Shown piece by piece: positions 1-7,338 of a stretch of 50,004 nt of DNA (positions are counted from its first letter, which is position 1; every line of letters starts with the position of its first letter). Source of the DNA: Paludibacteraceae bacterium (GTDB lineage Bacteria > Bacteroidota > Bacteroidia > Bacteroidales > Paludibacteraceae); assembly GCA_017628395.1 (NCBI GenBank), contig JAGBZD010000058.1, positions 1-50,004 on the forward strand, read 5' to 3'. Below the pieces are notes generated by a model. The model made no database searches. It was not told where the DNA came from and saw nothing but the letters and a program-made list of their open reading frames with translations. The position numbers and the translations under genes are program-made.

Positions 1-401
1 TCTGGTGAACCCTCGAAGACGGTCACATAGAGGTTCTTTGGGTCGAGTTTGAGCACATCCACGAGGTACTCCCATGCCATATCAATAGCGCCCGCCTTGA
101 AATAGTCGCCAAACGACCAGTTACCGAGCATCTCAAACATGGTGTGGTGGTAGGTGTCGTGACCTACTTCCTCGAGGTCGTTGTGCTTACCGCTCACGCG
201 CAAACACTTCTGCGAGTCCGCTACGCGAGGATATTGAATAGGGTCGTTGCCAAGAATGATACCCTTCCAAGGGTTCATGCCAGCGTTGGTAAACATCAGT
301 GTTGGGTCATCTTTGATGACCATTGGTGCTGAAGGTACAATCTTGTGTCCCTTCTTCTCAAAATAATCCAAAAAGGATTGTCTAATCTCTTGACTTGTCA
401 T
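1..401 (-). CDS. alaS: Alanyl-tRNA synthetase, N-terminal part (cut by window edge)
   Basis: The first 133 residues of alanyl-tRNA synthetase, which charges tRNA(Ala) in the cytoplasm. The protein begins [20 protein letters not shown] and contains the class II aminoacylation-core signatures [21 protein letters not shown] and [18 protein letters not shown], which are diagnostic of AlaRS. The ATG lies at 399-401 and the rest of the gene continues beyond base 1, so completeness cannot be judged. The upstream region to 486 has a short tandem 'agttcattt' and no clear promoter. Upstream lies a GxxExxY gene flanked by repeats, so any original junction with pdxA may have been interrupted. Confidence 0.95.
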   Translation of the reverse strand, partial: MTSQEIRQSFLDYFEKKGHKIVPSAPMVIKDDPTLMFTNAGMNPWKGIILGNDPIQYPRVADSQKCLRVSGKHNDLEEVGHDTYHHTMFEMLGNWSFGDYFKAGAIDMAWEYLVDVLKLDPKNLYVTVFEGSP

Positions 402-486
402 ATGTTTTTTAGTTCATTTAGTTCACTATATTTCTATCTCCCATCAATCCCACAGATTCTCCATATTATCCAAGGGATGTATATTT

Positions 487-558
487 CCCACTGATTACAC
501 GGATTGCACTAATCTTCTCTATCCGTGATTATCCGTAAAATCTGTGGGAGGTAATCAC
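487..558. repeat. 72-bp direct repeat, left copy (ATCCGTG family)
   Basis: This copy runs from CCCACTGATTACACGG to GTGGGAGGTAATCAC and matches bases 979-1051 at nearly every position: a few single-base differences, including two one-base indels. The pair flanks the GxxExxY gene in direct orientation, only 11 bp beyond its stop codon. Related shorter copies occur at 12776, 38969 and 44512. Confidence 0.9.
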
Positions 559-569
559 TACAGACTTAT

Positions 570-959
570 CTAAATAGTGGAATCATAACCATTCACTTTA
601 CTCCAGATTGATTTTTGTATATCAGTTGTATTAAAATTAACCAAAATCCCTCGATGTAATTTACTTAATTTTAAATAGGTAAGAATTTGCTTGTGAAATA
701 TATCACGCATTTCTGATACTGACTTTAATTCAACTATGATTGTATTCTCAACTAAGAGATCCAACCTCAAAGTATTAGTCAATATGAATTCATCCACCTC
801 TATAGGTACTTCAACCTGTCTCTCGACATATAGCCCACGCTTGGAAAGATAGTATATAAGCACCTCTTCATAAACTGATTCCAGCAATCCTGGACCTAAC
901 GCATTATAGGTATCAAAAATTGCCCCTCTAATTTGATATGTTATTTCATCTTCTGTCAT
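570..959 (-). CDS. GxxExxY family protein (PD-(D/E)XK nuclease-like)
   Basis: A 129-residue protein with the hallmark motif G24-LL-E27-SV-Y30, followed by LRLDLLVENTIIVELKSV (the D...ExK core of PD-(D/E)XK folds), KQILTYLKL and GILVNFN. The family is recognised but its function is not established. The ATG at 957-959 is preferred over a GTG at 1001 because the longer form would start inside the flanking repeat and its extra residues do not match the family. Length is typical. The gene sits alone between pdxA and alaS, enclosed by two 73-bp direct repeats, which suggests it arrived as a repeat-gene-repeat unit. It is more AT-rich than its neighbours. Confidence 0.88.
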   Translation of the reverse strand: MTEDEITYQIRGAIFDTYNALGPGLLESVYEEVLIYYLSKRGLYVERQVEVPIEVDEFILTNTLRLDLLVENTIIVELKSVSEMRDIFHKQILTYLKLSKLHRGILVNFNTTDIQKSIWSKVNGYDSTI

Positions 960-978
960 TCTCACGATTTTATCTGTA

Positions 979-1051
979 CCACTGATTACACGGATTGACA
1001 CTAATCTTCTCTATCCGTGATTATCCGTGAAATCTGTGGGAGGTAAATCAC
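979..1051. repeat. 73-bp direct repeat, right copy (ATCCGTG family)
   Basis: Partner of the repeat at 487-558. It reads CCACTGATTACACGGATTG and then CTATCCGTGATTATCCGTG. It ends exactly next to the pdxA stop codon (1052-1054) and begins 20 bp upstream of the GxxExxY start, so it occupies the whole spacer between the two genes. Confidence 0.9.
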
Positions 1052-2137
1052 TTAATCCTGTGGAACGAATTTCTCTACTTTGTATTCCTTTTTCACTTCC
1101 TTCACTTCCACGACGAGTTGGTTGGAGAGCAATTTCTCATTCATCTCACGCTCACGCAGAATATCTATCGCCGCATAAATAGCGTGCAACATACTCGTTG
1201 CATCGGCTTCGTTCTTACCCGCCAAATTATACGCCGTACCGTGGTCAGGCGAAGTACGCACTACTGGCAGACCTGCGGTGAAGTTCACGCCGCTCATGTC
1301 CAATGCCTTGAATGGTGCCAATCCTTGGTCGTGATACATCGCCAGCACCGCATCAAAGTGGTTGTATTGTCCTGCACCAAAGAATCCGTCTGCCGAATAT
1401 GGACCAAACGCCCAGATACCTTGCTCCTGTGCTTTCGCCACGGCAGGGCGGATGATATTCGTCTCCTCCTCGCCGATGAGTCCGTTGTCGCCAGCGTGTG
1501 GGTTAAGCGCCAACACGGCAATGCGTGGCTTGCGGCAAGTAAAGTCTTTCTTCAGGGTGTCGTTGAGTACCGCCAACTTGCTCAGGATACGCTCCTCAGT
1601 AATAGTCGCTGCCACCTTAGCGATAGGGGTATGGTTGCACACCAATGCCACACGCATACGCTCACTAATCATCATCATCAGACTATCTTTTCCCTCGCCA
1701 AACTGTTGGGTCAAATACTCCGTGTGTCCCGAATAGCGGAACTCATCCGATTGGATATTATCCTTGTTGATAGGTGCCGTCACAATAGCGTGTACCAGTC
1801 CGTTCTTGAGGTCTTGGCATGCGCGTTGCAAGCTCTTGAGCGAAGCCTGTCCTGCTTCTGTGGTGGACACGCCAAGTTGTACGGGTGTCTCATCGCCGTA
1901 GCAGGAGATGAGGTTCAGACGCCCATCTTTGGCTTGTTTGGGGTCTTGGATAATATTCCATTGGATATTGCGGTACTCCTCATCGAGGGTTTGCATGTGT
2001 TGGCGTGCTACTTTGGCGTTGCCATACACGATAGGGCGACAAATCTCGCAGATATGTGGCGCCGCGAGACTCTTGATAATAATCTCATAGCCCACGCCAT
2101 TGATATCGCCTGCTGTAATTGCTATTATTGGTTTCAT
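1052..2137 (-). CDS. pdxA: 4-hydroxythreonine-4-phosphate dehydrogenase
   Basis: A 361-residue PdxA. It oxidises 4-phosphohydroxy-L-threonine with NAD in the DXP-dependent vitamin B6 pathway; the product condenses through PdxJ to pyridoxine phosphate. The start is KPIIAITAGDINGVGYEII, and the three family metal-binding histidines are visible as H169 (VCNHTP), H214 (LNPHAGD) and H269 (AMYHDQG). YSGHTEYL at 135-142 contributes to the substrate site. Length is slightly above the usual 330-360 because of a charged tail (VKEVKKEYKVEKFVPQD). The stop codon abuts the 73-bp repeat. No strong promoter is visible in the 121-bp spacer upstream. Confidence 0.95.
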   Translation of the reverse strand: MKPIIAITAGDINGVGYEIIIKSLAAPHICEICRPIVYGNAKVARQHMQTLDEEYRNIQWNIIQDPKQAKDGRLNLISCYGDETPVQLGVSTTEAGQASLKSLQRACQDLKNGLVHAIVTAPINKDNIQSDEFRYSGHTEYLTQQFGEGKDSLMMMISERMRVALVCNHTPIAKVAATITEERILSKLAVLNDTLKKDFTCRKPRIAVLALNPHAGDNGLIGEEETNIIRPAVAKAQEQGIWAFGPYSADGFFGAGQYNHFDAVLAMYHDQGLAPFKALDMSGVNFTAGLPVVRTSPDHGTAYNLAGKNEADATSMLHAIYAAIDILREREMNEKLLSNQLVVEVKEVKKEYKVEKFVPQD

Positions 2138-2179
2138 TGTTTTATATATTATTCTCCTTGCCCGCTGGGCAGAAATCCC

Positions 2180-2225
2180 AACTATCTAAACTAAGCGTAT
2201 CAACAAAGAAATCGTTTGGATAGTT
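2180..2225. other. Inverted repeat between pdxA and the nitroreductase
   Basis: AACTATCTAAAC (2180-2191) pairs with GTTTGGATAGTT (2214-2225) across a 22-base loop; one pair is G-U. It lies in the 121-bp spacer downstream of the nitroreductase. There is no T-run after the stem on either strand, so it is not a typical intrinsic terminator. Confidence 0.5.
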
Positions 2226-2258
2226 TAGATTTCGCGACCATAGGGAGCAGGAGATATT

Positions 2259-2768
2259 TTAATCTATCTGTGTTACCTTATCGTATTGCAGTTTCTCGAA
2301 GTCAAACGGCTTTCTCTCTTCGTTCTTGTAGCCCAGCGACATCACGCACAGCACCGTGAAGTTCTCTGGCAGCCCCGTCAACTTGCGTACCAAGTCCTCC
2401 GCGCCTTCTCGTTGATACACATGGCACCAGCACGCGCCCAATCCTTGGTCAGCAGCAGCGAGCCAAATGTTCTGCGCCGCAATGGCTGCATCGCATTGCC
2501 AAGTGTCAATCACGCTCGTGTCCGCAGCCACCACAATACCCGCCATAGCGGTGTCAAACATACCGCTGCCATAAGTGCGACAACCTGCCAATTGGCGCAA
2601 TATTGCCTCGTTCCTAATCACCACAAAGTGCCATGGGTTCATTCTTTTGCCCGCAGGCGACATCAGCGCACAACGGATGATATAGTCCAATTTCTCCTGC
2701 TCTACAGGCTGGTCTGTGTATTTTCTATACGAGCGCCTTAGTTGGCACAAACTCTGAAAATCTTGCAT
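2259..2768 (-). CDS. Nitroreductase family protein (FMN-dependent)
   Basis: A 169-residue single-domain nitroreductase, a cytoplasmic flavoprotein that reduces nitro-, quinone- or other acceptors with NAD(P)H. Family signatures: an N-terminal RRSYRKYTDQPV segment that binds FMN phosphate, CALMSPAGKRMNPWHFVVI, AAIAAQNIWLAAADQGLGACWCHVY, and the C-terminal LCVMSLGYKNEERKPFD. The substrate cannot be told from sequence. It is monocistronic or the first gene before pdxA, and has a well-formed promoter 28 bp upstream. The ATG at 2766-2768 fits that promoter. Confidence 0.92.
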   Translation of the reverse strand: MQDFQSLCQLRRSYRKYTDQPVEQEKLDYIIRCALMSPAGKRMNPWHFVVIRNEAILRQLAGCRTYGSGMFDTAMAGIVVAADTSVIDTWQCDAAIAAQNIWLAAADQGLGACWCHVYQREGAEDLVRKLTGLPENFTVLCVMSLGYKNEERKPFDFEKLQYDKVTQID

Positions 2769-2795
2769 AATTCATCTAATTTACAAAATAGCGTG

Positions 2796-2827
2796 CAAAG
2801 TTACTATTTTTTTCTCACATATGCAAA
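2796..2827 (-). promoter_or_regulatory. Bacteroidota-type promoter of the nitroreductase gene
   Basis: On the minus strand TTTG (2824-2827) and TAACTTTG (2796-2803) are separated by exactly 20 bases. The -33 box is extended to TTTGCATATGTG, a form repeated at several other promoters in the window. The predicted transcript starts near 2791. Confidence 0.8.
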
Positions 2828-2897
2828 CAAAAACGCAGAAAGATTACTTTCGCCAGAAAGTTCATTATCTTTTCTCCCTCTTTTCAGCAGATAATCT

Positions 2898-2939
2898 TAG
2901 GTGATTCGTAGGTTATTCGTAGGTGATTCGTAGGTTATT
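2898..2939. repeat. 11-bp tandem repeat (four units)
   Basis: Units alternate TAGGTGATTCG and TAGGTTATTCG, four times (the last is shortened). The array is in the 300-bp spacer between the nitroreductase promoter and the DMT transporter terminator. No ORF is present there. Confidence 0.85.
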
Positions 2940-2981
2940 AAGCAACTTTATAGCATACCTACGCCTACCCATTAAGGTACA

Positions 2982-3008
2982 AAAAAAGCGAGGTTTTCCT
3001 CGCTTTTC
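2982..3008. terminator. Intrinsic terminator, usable on both strands
   Basis: AAAAGCGAGG, a TTTT loop and CCTCGCTTTT form a perfect hairpin with A/T tracts on both sides. On the minus strand it follows the DMT transporter gene. Confidence 0.85.
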
Positions 3009-3075
3009 ATTCCTTAATACAGTTGTTTTTAAGCTGTCGTTAATATATTGCTGGTTAATTTTGGTTAAACCACCA

Positions 3076-4005
3076 TCAACTCCGCCTTTGACTCACGAAT
3101 AATCCCACAATAATCACCACAATGCCCACCAGTTTCCACACTGGCAACACTTCGTCAAAGATCAACCACATCAATATCGCCGTAAATACTGGGCGCACAT
3201 TATTGAATACATTTGCCCTCGTCACACCAATCTCGCGCACCGTATAGCAAAACAGCACAAACGCCGCCACCGAAGCCAACACCGCCAGATACACCACCGC
3301 CGCACAACTTCTCCACCATTCCACACCACCGCTACACAATTCTACACCACTGCTACACAACTCTACACCACCGCTACACAACGCTTCTCCGCCCCACACC
3401 AAATAGAACAACAGCAACGCAAACGACTGCACATAAAACACGATACTCAACGGCGAGTACTTCGCTGGAATCTTGCGCAACACCACCGAATAACTCACTG
3501 ACATACTGACCGTTAACACAGCCAGCAGCACACCCCACGAACTTCCCAACGCAAAGTCGTCTGCCCCCACCAACAGCAGTATCAGCATACCCACAGTCGA
3601 TAGCACAATACCTATAATATTATTGCGTGTCACGCGCTCGCGCAAGAGCACAAGGGCAAACAATGGTGCCATCACGGGCTGCGTACTCAGCAGTGCCTCC
3701 GCTATCGTGGGCGAAGCAAAACTCTGATAGGTATAGGTCTCAAAAATGAAATACAAAAACGGCTGAAACAGTCCCCCCAACAAGAACAGCGGCAGGTCTT
3801 TTCTATCCACTTTTTGCAATCCCACCACCTCGTTCTTGCGAAATACCAAACCGATACACAACATCAGCAACACCGCCAATGTAAAACGCAATACGATGAG
3901 TGTCAGCGGACTAAACACCACCAACGCCTCTTTCACGGCAATCCCCGCACCTGCCCAAATGAGCATGGCAGTAACGACCGACAAATAGGGTATAATCTTT
4001 TTCAT
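3076..4005 (-). CDS. EamA/DMT-family membrane transporter
   Basis: A 309-residue drug/metabolite-transporter superfamily protein with about ten hydrophobic helices and two EamA repeats (first GAGIAVKEALVVFSPLTLIVLRFTLA, second GVLLAVLTVSMSVSYSVVLRKIPAKYSP). Such proteins export or exchange small metabolites across the inner membrane; the substrate is unknown. The ATG at 4003-4005 is chosen because the longer reading starts inside the promoter. The hydrophilic loop around residues 205-225 carries three copies of a LCSGGVE-like heptapeptide encoded by a 21-bp tandem repeat (about 3320-3390), which is not a normal family feature. Confidence 0.88.
   Translation of the reverse strand: MKKIIPYLSVVTAMLIWAGAGIAVKEALVVFSPLTLIVLRFTLAVLLMLCIGLVFRKNEVVGLQKVDRKDLPLFLLGGLFQPFLYFIFETYTYQSFASPTIAEALLSTQPVMAPLFALVLLRERVTRNNIIGIVLSTVGMLILLLVGADDFALGSSWGVLLAVLTVSMSVSYSVVLRKIPAKYSPLSIVFYVQSFALLLFYLVWGGEALCSGGVELCSSGVELCSGGVEWWRSCAAVVYLAVLASVAAFVLFCYTVREIGVTRANVFNNVRPVFTAILMWLIFDEVLPVWKLVGIVVIIVGLFVSQRRS
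3320..3390. repeat. 21-bp tandem repeat inside the DMT transporter gene
   Basis: About three copies of a unit like CTACACAACTCTACACCACCG lie in frame and encode repeated VELCS(G/S)G on the minus strand. The unit is a multiple of three, so copy-number change would keep the reading frame. Confidence 0.85.
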
Positions 4006-4009
4006 GTTG

Positions 4010-4041
4010 CAAAAGTAGTGCTTTTTTTTCACATACACAAA
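4010..4041 (-). promoter_or_regulatory. Promoter of the DMT transporter; transcript probably leaderless
   Basis: TTTG (4038-4041), 20 bases, then TACTTTTG (4010-4017) on the minus strand. Only four bases separate the -7 box from the ATG at 4005, so transcription should begin at or next to the start codon. Confidence 0.75.
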
Positions 4042-4069
4042 TAAAAAATCAAATTATACATGGTAAATT

Positions 4070-4099
4070 TTGTAAATTGTAAATAATTTACTACCTTTG
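4070..4099 (+). promoter_or_regulatory. Promoter of recN
   Basis: TTG at 4070-4072, 19 bases, then TACCTTTG at 4092-4099. It fixes the recN start at 4133, because the in-frame ATG at 4097 lies inside the -7 box. Confidence 0.75.
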
Positions 4100-4132
4100 C
4101 AAAAATTTTGCATTCAATTCATAATTCGCCTC

Positions 4133-5728
4133 ATGCTCACTCATCTCCACATACGCAACTACGCCCTTATCTCGCACCTCGACATTGATTTCCACGAGGG
4201 GTTCTCTGTTATGACAGGCGAAACGGGTGCGGGTAAGAGTATCATACTTGGTGCGCTCAACCTTGTGATGGGTGCGCGTGCCGACACCAAAACCATCACC
4301 GAAGGCGAAGAGCGTTGCGTAATTGAGGCAACATTCATAGAGAAGAAAGGCGATGAGGCGATAAGGCAAGAGATCATCATCCGCCGCGAACTCAATGCCA
4401 ATGGGCGTTCGCGCTCCTTCGTAAACGATGAGGTGGTTACCCAAGCCGAACTCAAAGCATTGGCGCGCCAGCTCATAGACATTCACTCGCAGCACGAGAG
4501 TCTGATGCTCGGCGACGACCTCTTCCAGTTGCAAATAGTAGATAGCATTGCCAACAACCAAGCAGAGCAAGACGCCTATACCGCAGCGTATGAGCAATAC
4601 AACAATGCGCTCAACGCCCTCCGCCAGTACCAGCAACGCGCTGCCAAAGCGCAAGCCGATGCCGACTATGTGGCATTCCAATGGCAGCAACTCGAAGACG
4701 CCCACCTGCAAGCCGATGAATTGGAAGAACTGGAGGCCGAAGAATACCGCCTCGCGCACGCCGAAGAAATACAATCATCACTCGCCACTGCCCTACAGCA
4801 ATTGGATAGCGACAATGGCGCCCTATCGCTCATACACGCCAGCAAGTCGGCTATCGACAATTGCCAATTGCCAATCGCCGACCGACTCGATAGCGTAGAA
4901 ATAGAACTCAAAGACATCCTTTCCGACATTCAGCGCCTCTACGACCGCACCGAACGCGACCCTATGCGTTTGGAGCAGGTGCAAGAGCGCATTAGCATGC
5001 TACAAACGCTAATGAAGAAACACCGCGTGCAGACCATCGCCGAACTCATCGCGTTGCACGAGGAATTGGGATTGCAGATGCAGCAACTCAATAATTACGA
5101 CGAAGATATAGCGCGCCTACAAGGCGAACTGGAGCAAGCTAAACAGGTGCTATCCGCAGCAGCAGACGCTCTTACCGCTTCGCGTAAAAAAGTCTGTTCC
5201 CCTACTCCTCCCCTTTCAGGGGGAGGTCGGGAGAGGGCTTCTATAGCCTCTCGCCTCATTGAAGACATGCAACGCCTCGGCGTGAAGCATGCGAATGTGG
5301 CTGTGCAAATCACGCCGACGGAGGATTTCACACCTACGGGCAAGGACGATGTGCAATTCCTGTTTGCTGCCAACCTCAACCAGTCGCTTCGCCGCGTAGC
5401 GGAAGTGGCTTCGGGCGGTGAGATTAGCCGATTGATGCTGTGTATCAAGGCATTGATAGCTTCCACCAACGGACTGCCGACTATCATCTTCGATGAGATA
5501 GACACGGGCGTCAGCGGTGCTATCGCCAGCCAAATGGGCGAGATTATGCGGCAGATTGCTGCTTCTCGTCAGGTTATTAGTATCACCCACTTGCCGCAGG
5601 TGGCAACGAAAGGCGAACACCATTATTTAGTATATAAGGAAGATACAGCAGTCCGCACCGAAACGCACATCCGCGAACTCACCACACCCGAACACGAAGC
5701 CGAGATTGAGAAGATGAGACAACTATAA
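4133..5728 (+). CDS. recN: DNA repair protein RecN
   Basis: A 531-residue SMC-like ATPase that acts early in double-strand-break repair with RecA. Walker A is GETGAGKS (29-36). Two long acidic/glutamine-rich coiled-coil segments follow (about 150-350). The ABC signature VASGGEISRLMLCIKAL lies near 425 and Walker B TIIFDEIDTGVSG near 449; ISITHLPQVATKG follows. Two oddities: residues about 354-369 (SPTPPLSGGGRER) are encoded by a GC-rich stretch that looks like a dispersed intergenic repeat inserted in frame, and the C-terminus stops at EAEIEKMRQL, roughly 20 residues short of the usual end, just before a 16-bp tandem array. The catalytic core appears intact. Confidence 0.93.
   Translation: MLTHLHIRNYALISHLDIDFHEGFSVMTGETGAGKSIILGALNLVMGARADTKTITEGEERCVIEATFIEKKGDEAIRQEIIIRRELNANGRSRSFVNDEVVTQAELKALARQLIDIHSQHESLMLGDDLFQLQIVDSIANNQAEQDAYTAAYEQYNNALNALRQYQQRAAKAQADADYVAFQWQQLEDAHLQADELEELEAEEYRLAHAEEIQSSLATALQQLDSDNGALSLIHASKSAIDNCQLPIADRLDSVEIELKDILSDIQRLYDRTERDPMRLEQVQERISMLQTLMKKHRVQTIAELIALHEELGLQMQQLNNYDEDIARLQGELEQAKQVLSAAADALTASRKKVCSPTPPLSGGGRERASIASRLIEDMQRLGVKHANVAVQITPTEDFTPTGKDDVQFLFAANLNQSLRRVAEVASGGEISRLMLCIKALIASTNGLPTIIFDEIDTGVSGAIASQMGEIMRQIAASRQVISITHLPQVATKGEHHYLVYKEDTAVRTETHIRELTTPEHEAEIEKMRQL
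5193..5240. repeat. Dispersed GC-rich repeat inserted in frame in recN
   Basis: CCCCTACTCCTCCCCTTTCA followed by GGGGGAGGTCGGGAGAGG forms a near-palindrome. A similar element (CCCTTTAGGGAGGGGACGGG) lies outside genes at 19690-19727. RecN homologues lack a proline/glycine-rich segment at this point. Confidence 0.65.
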
Positions 5729-5744
5729 ATCGCGCCCTGTAGAT

Positions 5745-5856
5745 ACTTCCAGCAAAGCGATCTTCAAGCGAAGCGAACTTCCAGCGAAGCGATCTTCAAG
5801 CAAAGCGAACTTCCAGCGAAGCGATCTTCAAGCGAAGCGATCTCCCAGCGAAGCGA
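5745..5856. repeat. 16-bp tandem array between recN and rarA (seven units)
   Basis: Seven units of the form (A/C)TTCCAGCGAAGCGA alternate with TCTTCAAGCGAAGCGA, filling nearly the entire 153-bp spacer. The unit is not a multiple of three and stop codons precede it, so it is non-coding. There are no spacers between units, so it is not a CRISPR array. Confidence 0.9.
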
Positions 5857-5881
5857 ACTACCAACTATAAACCACAAACAA

Positions 5882-7195
5882 ATGCTCCCACTCGCAGAAC
5901 GCATGCGTCCGAAGACGCTCAACGAATACATAGGTCAGAAGCACCTCGTAGGTGAAGGCGCTATCCTTCGCCAGATGATTGAGAACGGCAATCTATCGTC
6001 CTTCATCTTGTGGGGTCCTCCCGGTGTAGGCAAGACCACGCTGGCACGCATCATTGCCCACCAACTGGAACGCCCGTTCTACACTCTCTCCGCTGTCACC
6101 AGCGGCGTGAAAGAGGTGCGCGAGGTCATCGACAAAGCCAAGCGCTACGGGGCGGTTAGCACTGGATTATTTGGGCTCCCAGAAACCGGAAGCCGGACAT
6201 CATCATCGGGAGACAGACGCGCGCTCCTCTTCATCGACGAGATCCACCGTTTCTCCAAGTCGCAGCAGGATAGTCTGTTAGGTGCAGTAGAAGATGGTAC
6301 TATCACGCTGATTGGCGCCACCACCGAGAACCCTTCGTTTGAAGTCATCACCCCATTGCTCAGCCGTTGCCAAGTGTATGTACTGAAGCATTTGGAGAAA
6401 GACGACCTGCTGGAACTCCTCCACCGCGTACTGACCACCGACGAACACATCCGTAGTCTGGGCATAGCACTGAAAGAAACAGAGAGTATCCTGCGCTATT
6501 CGGGTGGCGATGCACGCAAACTGCTCAATATCATCGAACTCGTCACCAATTCGGGTGTCAAAGTCATTGACAACGAGACCGTGACCAAGCAACTGCAACA
6601 GAATCCAGTAGCCTACGACAAGGACGGCGAACTGCATTATGATATTATCTCTGCTTTCATCAAGTCGATTCGTGGTAGCGACCCAGATGCGGCACTCTAT
6701 TGGTTGGCGCGCATGGTAGCCGCAGGCGAAGACCCTAAGTTCATCGCCCGCCGATTGGTCATCTCCGCAAGCGAGGATATAGGACTTGCCAACCCGAACG
6801 CGATGTTGGTGGCGAATGCTTGTTTTGATACTTTGCAGAAGATTGGTTGGCCAGAGGGGCGTATTCCGTTGGCAATGGCTACGGTGTATCTTGCTACTTC
6901 GCAGAAGTCTAATTCTGCGTATTTGGCTATTAATCAGGCATTGGAGTTGGTGGAGAAGACGGGCAATCTACCTGTGCCATTGCATTTGCGCAATGCGCCT
7001 ACGAAACTCATGGACGAGTTAGGTTATGGACAAGACTACCTCTATTCCCATGATTTCCCGAATCATTTTGTGCAACAGCAGTTCATGCCTGATGCCTTGC
7101 AAGGCACCCAACTCTGGCACGCTCAGGGTTCGCCCCAAGAGCAAAAAATGGCAGAATGGATGAAGCACCTGTGGGGTGATTACAAAGAGAAATAG
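5882..7195 (+). CDS. rarA: Replication-associated recombination protein RarA (MgsA/WRNIP1 family AAA+ ATPase)
   Basis: A 437-residue clamp-loader-like AAA+ ATPase that acts at stalled forks and interacts with SSB. Visible motifs: Walker [10 protein letters not shown] (45-53), Walker [17 protein letters not shown] (about 116-131), sensor-1 [11 protein letters not shown], and the family C-terminal domain with [28 protein letters not shown] and [12 protein letters not shown]. Residues about 90-112 ([21 protein letters not shown]) are extra relative to the family, where the helix before Walker B runs directly into (I/L)LF(I/V)DE. The DNA of this insert matches the repeat family at 29213-29316. 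It sits downstream of recN, so the pair forms a repair/replication cluster, although the array between them may separate their transcription. Confidence 0.95.
   Translation: MLPLAERMRPKTLNEYIGQKHLVGEGAILRQMIENGNLSSFILWGPPGVGKTTLARIIAHQLERPFYTLSAVTSGVKEVREVIDKAKRYGAVSTGLFGLPETGSRTSSSGDRRALLFIDEIHRFSKSQQDSLLGAVEDGTITLIGATTENPSFEVITPLLSRCQVYVLKHLEKDDLLELLHRVLTTDEHIRSLGIALKETESILRYSGGDARKLLNIIELVTNSGVKVIDNETVTKQLQQNPVAYDKDGELHYDIISAFIKSIRGSDPDAALYWLARMVAAGEDPKFIARRLVISASEDIGLANPNAMLVANACFDTLQKIGWPEGRIPLAMATVYLATSQKSNSAYLAINQALELVEKTGNLPVPLHLRNAPTKLMDELGYGQDYLYSHDFPNHFVQQQFMPDALQGTQLWHAQGSPQEQKMAEWMKHLWGDYKEK
6150..6215. repeat. Dispersed CCGGCTTCCGG repeat inserted in frame in rarA
   Basis: The complementary strand reads CCGGCTTCCGGTTTCTGGGA then GCCCAAAT. 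The intergenic copy at 29220 reads CCGGCTTCCGGGGGCTGGCA then GCCAAAG. The insert keeps the reading frame and adds about 20 residues before Walker B. Confidence 0.7.
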
Positions 7196-7213
7196 GTGTT
7201 TTTTAACGGCTAT

Positions 7214-7259
7214 AATCAAAAAATCGTGCCTACCGCAAGGGTGGCACGATTTTTTGATT
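7214..7259. terminator. Bidirectional terminator between rarA and the first surface-protein unit
   Basis: AATCAAAAAATCGTGCC (7214-7230) pairs perfectly with GGCACGATTTTTTGATT (7243-7259). It ends rarA on the plus strand and the companion peptide unit on the minus strand. The same core AAAAAATCGTGCC recurs after the paralogous unit at 19938. Confidence 0.9.
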
Positions 7260-7338
7260 GTTAGTAATGCAGTAATAATGCAATTCGTAATGCACTATGC
7301 TACGGGTTGGTAGCATAATAGGGGCATTGATTAGTGGA

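Noticed and set aside
1118..2194. Long plus-strand ORF opposite pdxA
   Set aside because: Its translation has no protein-like motif, and the opposite strand encodes a complete PdxA with all metal ligands; it is a frame shadow.
2180..2225. Terminator downstream of the nitroreductase
   Set aside because: A 12-bp stem exists but the loop is 22 bases and no T-run follows on the relevant strand.
5745..5856. CRISPR-like array between recN and rarA
   Set aside because: The units are contiguous 16-mers without unique spacers and there are no cas genes.
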